DNA of 64,000 nucleotides from contig NZ_FOHA01000001.1 in the NCBI RefSeq assembly GCF_900111355.1, positions 310,001-374,000 on the forward strand, in the 5' to 3' direction. Made by a program: the position numbers and the translations under genes. This DNA comes from Isobaculum melis (GTDB lineage Bacteria; Bacillota; Bacilli; Lactobacillales; Carnobacteriaceae). A model generated the notes under the pieces. That model searched no databases, was not told the origin of the DNA, and worked only from the letters and a program-made list of their open reading frames with translations. Positions 61,304-64,000 of the stretch are shown one piece after another (the first letter of the stretch is position 1; the number at the start of each line of letters is the position of its first letter).

Positions 61304-64000
61304 ATGAAGACTTTATACGAATGCATCATCTTTTGGATAATGGGCCTAGTAGTATGGAGAATCTTTTTGGGAAAGAAGGAGAAAAAATTGAAAAAAGTTG
61401 AAAAAGATACAACAAAAGCAAATTATGAATTATTTGCACGCAAAACTGAGGAAAATATCTTGTCCACCTTTAATACTTCAAAAAGTGGTTTATCTGATGG
61501 ACAGGTTGTGATGTCAAGAAACCAGCATGGAACCAATAAAATTGCTTACGGTAAGAAAACCCCTTTTATCATCGAAGTATTAAAATCTTATATTACACCA
61601 TTTACATTAGTCTTGATTAGTTTAGGTATCATTTCTTTTATAACAGAATATGTGATTGCACCACCAGAAGACAAAGATTTATTTGGTGTCATCATTATTT
61701 TTACAATGGTATTTATCAGTGGCACAATGACCTTAATCCAATCCGTTAGATCAAATCAAGCAGCAGAAAAGCTAAAATCACTAGTCAAAGTGACGGCTGC
61801 AGTTAAAAGAAACAACAGCTATGCTGAAATTCCAATGGAGGAAATTGTTTGTGGGGATATTGTGAAGCTATCAGCTGGGGATATGATTCCAGCGGACATG
61901 CGATTAATTGCAACAAAGGATTTATTCATTTCGCAATCAGCTTTAACAGGTGAAAGCTATCCTGTTGAAAAACGTGCAGAAGGAAAAGTGAGCTATCATG
62001 ATACAGAGACAAGCTATGAGAATTTAGTCTTTATGGGTAGTAATGTGATTAGTGGAAGTGCAGAAGGTGCTGTAGTTGCAATAGGTAATCAAACTCTTTT
62101 TGGAAATGTAGCAAAGGAATTATCGAGTAAACCGATTAAAACGAATTTTGAAATTGGCATTCGTAAAACTTCCTACCTCTTAATTAAATTTATGGCCTTA
62201 ATGGCACCAACTGTCATTGTAATTAATGGTCTTACTAAAGGCGATTGGATGGAAGCATTCCTTTTCGGCTTATCTGTTGCAGTAGGCTTAACCCCAGAAA
62301 TGTTGCCAATGATTGTAACCACGAATTTGGTTAAAGGGGCAACAGCTATGGCGAAGAAAGGAACCGTCATTAAGAATTTAAATTCCATTCAAAACTTTGG
62401 TGCGATAGATGTTCTTTGTACAGATAAAACAGGGACTTTAACGCAGGATAAAATTATTTTAGAGTATCATTTAGATTGCGAAGGCGAGCAGGATGATCGT
62501 GTTTTACGTCATGCCTTTTTGAACAGCTACCATCAAACAGGATTAAAGAATTTATTAGATGTTGCGATTATTGCTGCTGCAAAAGATGAATTAGATACGG
62601 ATAGCATGAAGTATCAAAAGGTCGATGAAATTCCGTTTGATTTTGAGCGTCGCAGAATGAGTGTGGTTGTCGAAAACGCAGCCGGAAAAACACAAATGAT
62701 TACTAAAGGTGCGATTGAAGAAATGCTACATATCTCAAGCTATGTAGACTTTAAAGGTCAGGTCACACCTCTAACAAAGGAAGTCAAACAAGAAGTTTTA
62801 GCGAAGGTTAAAGAGCTAAATGAGGATGGTCTCCGAGTGATTGGTGTTGCACAAAAAACCAATCCAGGTGTTGTTGGAGAGTTTTCTGTAGCAGATGAAA
62901 CAGAAATGGTGTTAATTGGTTACTTAGCCTTTTTAGATCCACCAAAAGAAACAACAAAACAAGCCCTTGAAGCCTTAAAATCTCATGGTGTAGGCATTAA
63001 AGTCTTGACGGGTGATAATGCGCTAGTGACACAATCTGTTTGTAAACAAGTTGGTTTAGGTGCAGAAAAATTAGTGAGTGGAGATCAAGTTGCGAACATG
63101 AAAGATGATGAATTAAAACGAGTGATTGAAAAAAGAAATATTTTTGTGAAATTGAACCCACAACAAAAAGGTAGAATCACAAAATTATTAAGAGAAAATG
63201 GGCACACTGTAGGATTTTTAGGTGATGGTATTAATGATGCGCCTGCAATGAAGCTTGCTGATGTTGGTATTTCTGTAGATACAGCAGTGGATATTGCCAA
63301 AGAATCTGCAGATGTGATTTTATTAGAAAAAGATTTAATGATTTTGGAACGAGGCATTATTTCAGGAAGAGAAACTTTCGGAAATATTATGAAATATATT
63401 AAAGCAACAGCTAGTTCAAATTTTGGCAATATGTTCTCAGTCCTTGTTGCCAGCACATTCTTACCATTTCTACCCATGCTACCACTACAAATTTTATTCC
63501 TCAATTTAATTTATGATATTTCTTGTGTATCTATTCCTTGGGACCGCATGGATAAAGAATACTTGGAAAAACCTAAAAAATGGAATGCGAATAGTATTGG
63601 CAATTTTATGATTTGGTTGGGACCAACAAGTTCAGTCTTTGATATTACCACTTACCTATTAATGTACTTTATTATTTGCCCAGCAATGGCAGGAGGCGCT
63701 TATCATACCTTATCAGCTGAGCAACAAGTCCTCTTTATTGCAGTCTTTCATGCTGGCTGGTTTGTGGAATCCTTATGGTCACAAACACTGGTCTTACATG
63801 CTTTAAGAACACCAAAAATTCCGTTCTTACAAAGCCGCGCTTCATTTATTGTCACAGCGATTACATCATTAGGAATTGCAGTTGGTTCTGTGTTGCCATT
63901 TACCGAGTTTGGTCACAGTCTTGGATTAGCTGTCTTACCAAGTGACTATTGGATCTGGTTAGTTGTGACCATTATTGCTTATCTCTTATTAGTGACCGTA
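61304..64000 (+). CDS. mgtA: MgtA-type Mg2+-importing P-type ATPase (3' end outside window)
   Basis: 899 codons visible, nearly complete (family about 860-900). N-terminal cytoplasmic domain, TM1-2 (near residues 95-150), actuator loop LTGESYPVEK, phosphorylation site DKTGTLTQDK (nucleophile Asp, about residue 378), nucleotide domain (KGAIEEML), hinge LTGDNALVT and GDGINDAPAM, then C-terminal TMs. It imports Mg2+ at low external Mg2+. AAGGAGCGGG precedes ATG 61304. Regulated by the M-box riboswitch at the operon head. Confidence 0.95.
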   Translation, partial: MKTLYECIIFWIMGLVVWRIFLGKKEKKLKKVEKDTTKANYELFARKTEENILSTFNTSKSGLSDGQVVMSRNQHGTNKIAYGKKTPFIIEVLKSYITPFTLVLISLGIISFITEYVIAPPEDKDLFGVIIIFTMVFISGTMTLIQSVRSNQAAEKLKSLVKVTAAVKRNNSYAEIPMEEIVCGDIVKLSAGDMIPADMRLIATKDLFISQSALTGESYPVEKRAEGKVSYHDTETSYENLVFMGSNVISGSAEGAVVAIGNQTLFGNVAKELSSKPIKTNFEIGIRKTSYLLIKFMALMAPTVIVINGLTKGDWMEAFLFGLSVAVGLTPEMLPMIVTTNLVKGATAMAKKGTVIKNLNSIQNFGAIDVLCTDKTGTLTQDKIILEYHLDCEGEQDDRVLRHAFLNSYHQTGLKNLLDVAIIAAAKDELDTDSMKYQKVDEIPFDFERRRMSVVVENAAGKTQMITKGAIEEMLHISSYVDFKGQVTPLTKEVKQEVLAKVKELNEDGLRVIGVAQKTNPGVVGEFSVADETEMVLIGYLAFLDPPKETTKQALEALKSHGVGIKVLTGDNALVTQSVCKQVGLGAEKLVSGDQVANMKDDELKRVIEKRNIFVKLNPQQKGRITKLLRENGHTVGFLGDGINDAPAMKLADVGISVDTAVDIAKESADVILLEKDLMILERGIISGRETFGNIMKYIKATASSNFGNMFSVLVASTFLPFLPMLPLQILFLNLIYDISCVSIPWDRMDKEYLEKPKKWNANSIGNFMIWLGPTSSVFDITTYLLMYFIICPAMAGGAYHTLSAEQQVLFIAVFHAGWFVESLWSQTLVLHALRTPKIPFLQSRASFIVTAITSLGIAVGSVLPFTEFGHSLGLAVLPSDYWIWLVVTIIAYLLLVTV

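Overview
The window is low-GC, gene-dense DNA from a Gram-positive bacterium of the order Lactobacillales, most likely Enterococcus or a close relative (Vagococcus, Melissococcus). This is inferred from AT-rich AGGAGG-led genes, many PTS systems with PRD regulators, a Fst-type toxin locus, an M-box Mg2+ riboswitch and a MucBP-containing surface lectin. No rRNA, tRNA, insertion sequence or prophage was seen.

Layout. 1-3.0 kb: a tyrosine phosphatase (5' end outside the window) translationally coupled to a mannose-family PTS (IIA, IIB, IIC, IID). 3.2-9.7 kb: ROK sugar kinase, HSL-type esterase, PAP2 phosphatase, AraC regulator, and an HxlR regulator beside an alkylsulfatase-like metallo-hydrolase. 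9.8-14.1 kb: DUF5131 protein, PadR regulator, SASA esterase, small membrane proteins and a decayed alpha/beta hydrolase. 14.2-22.6 kb: RpiR regulator divergent from a four-gene operon (PTS IIABC, GH38, GH13_18 phosphorylase, glycerate kinase) that reads as a pathway for mannosylglycerate and glucosylglycerate. 22.8-25.0 kb: an anchored small protein and a secreted C-type-lectin/MucBP protein with an unusual leader.

25.3-36 kb: a type I-C CRISPR-Cas locus, cas3-cas5c-cas8c-cas7c-cas4-cas1-cas2, with one array on each side in the same orientation. cas4 is broken by an in-frame TGA. The two arrays carry different repeats whose differences compensate in the hairpin. A 70-codon ORF and array 1 lie between two copies of a terminator-promoter module. 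36.5-37.0 kb: two tandem, structurally covarying small RNA genes of no family I recognise.

37-40.2 kb: MazG-like pyrophosphohydrolase, then a TetR-controlled ABC transporter with the same operator before the regulator and before the transporter genes. 40.2-40.5 kb: a complete Fst/par-type type I toxin-antitoxin locus. 40.5-51.2 kb: two paralogous lactose/cellobiose-type PTS clusters with two PRD regulators. One carries a NagB-like enzyme, the other a GH1 phospho-glycosidase whose acid/base Glu is replaced by Gln. 51.3-59.6 kb: membrane proteins, a fatty-acid-kinase-like DAK2-DegV fusion, TspO-like protein, TetR regulator and an FtsX-type ABC exporter. 59.7-64 kb: M-box riboswitch, MgtC-like protein, GNAT acetyltransferase and MgtA P-type ATPase (3' end outside the window). 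The MgtC and GNAT genes both lack a correctly framed start codon next to their ribosome binding sites.

The genes form a sugar-uptake-rich accessory region: four PTS loci with hydrolases, kinases and regulators, alongside defence (CRISPR), addiction (Fst) and export functions. Operator palindromes sit where expected beside most local regulators.
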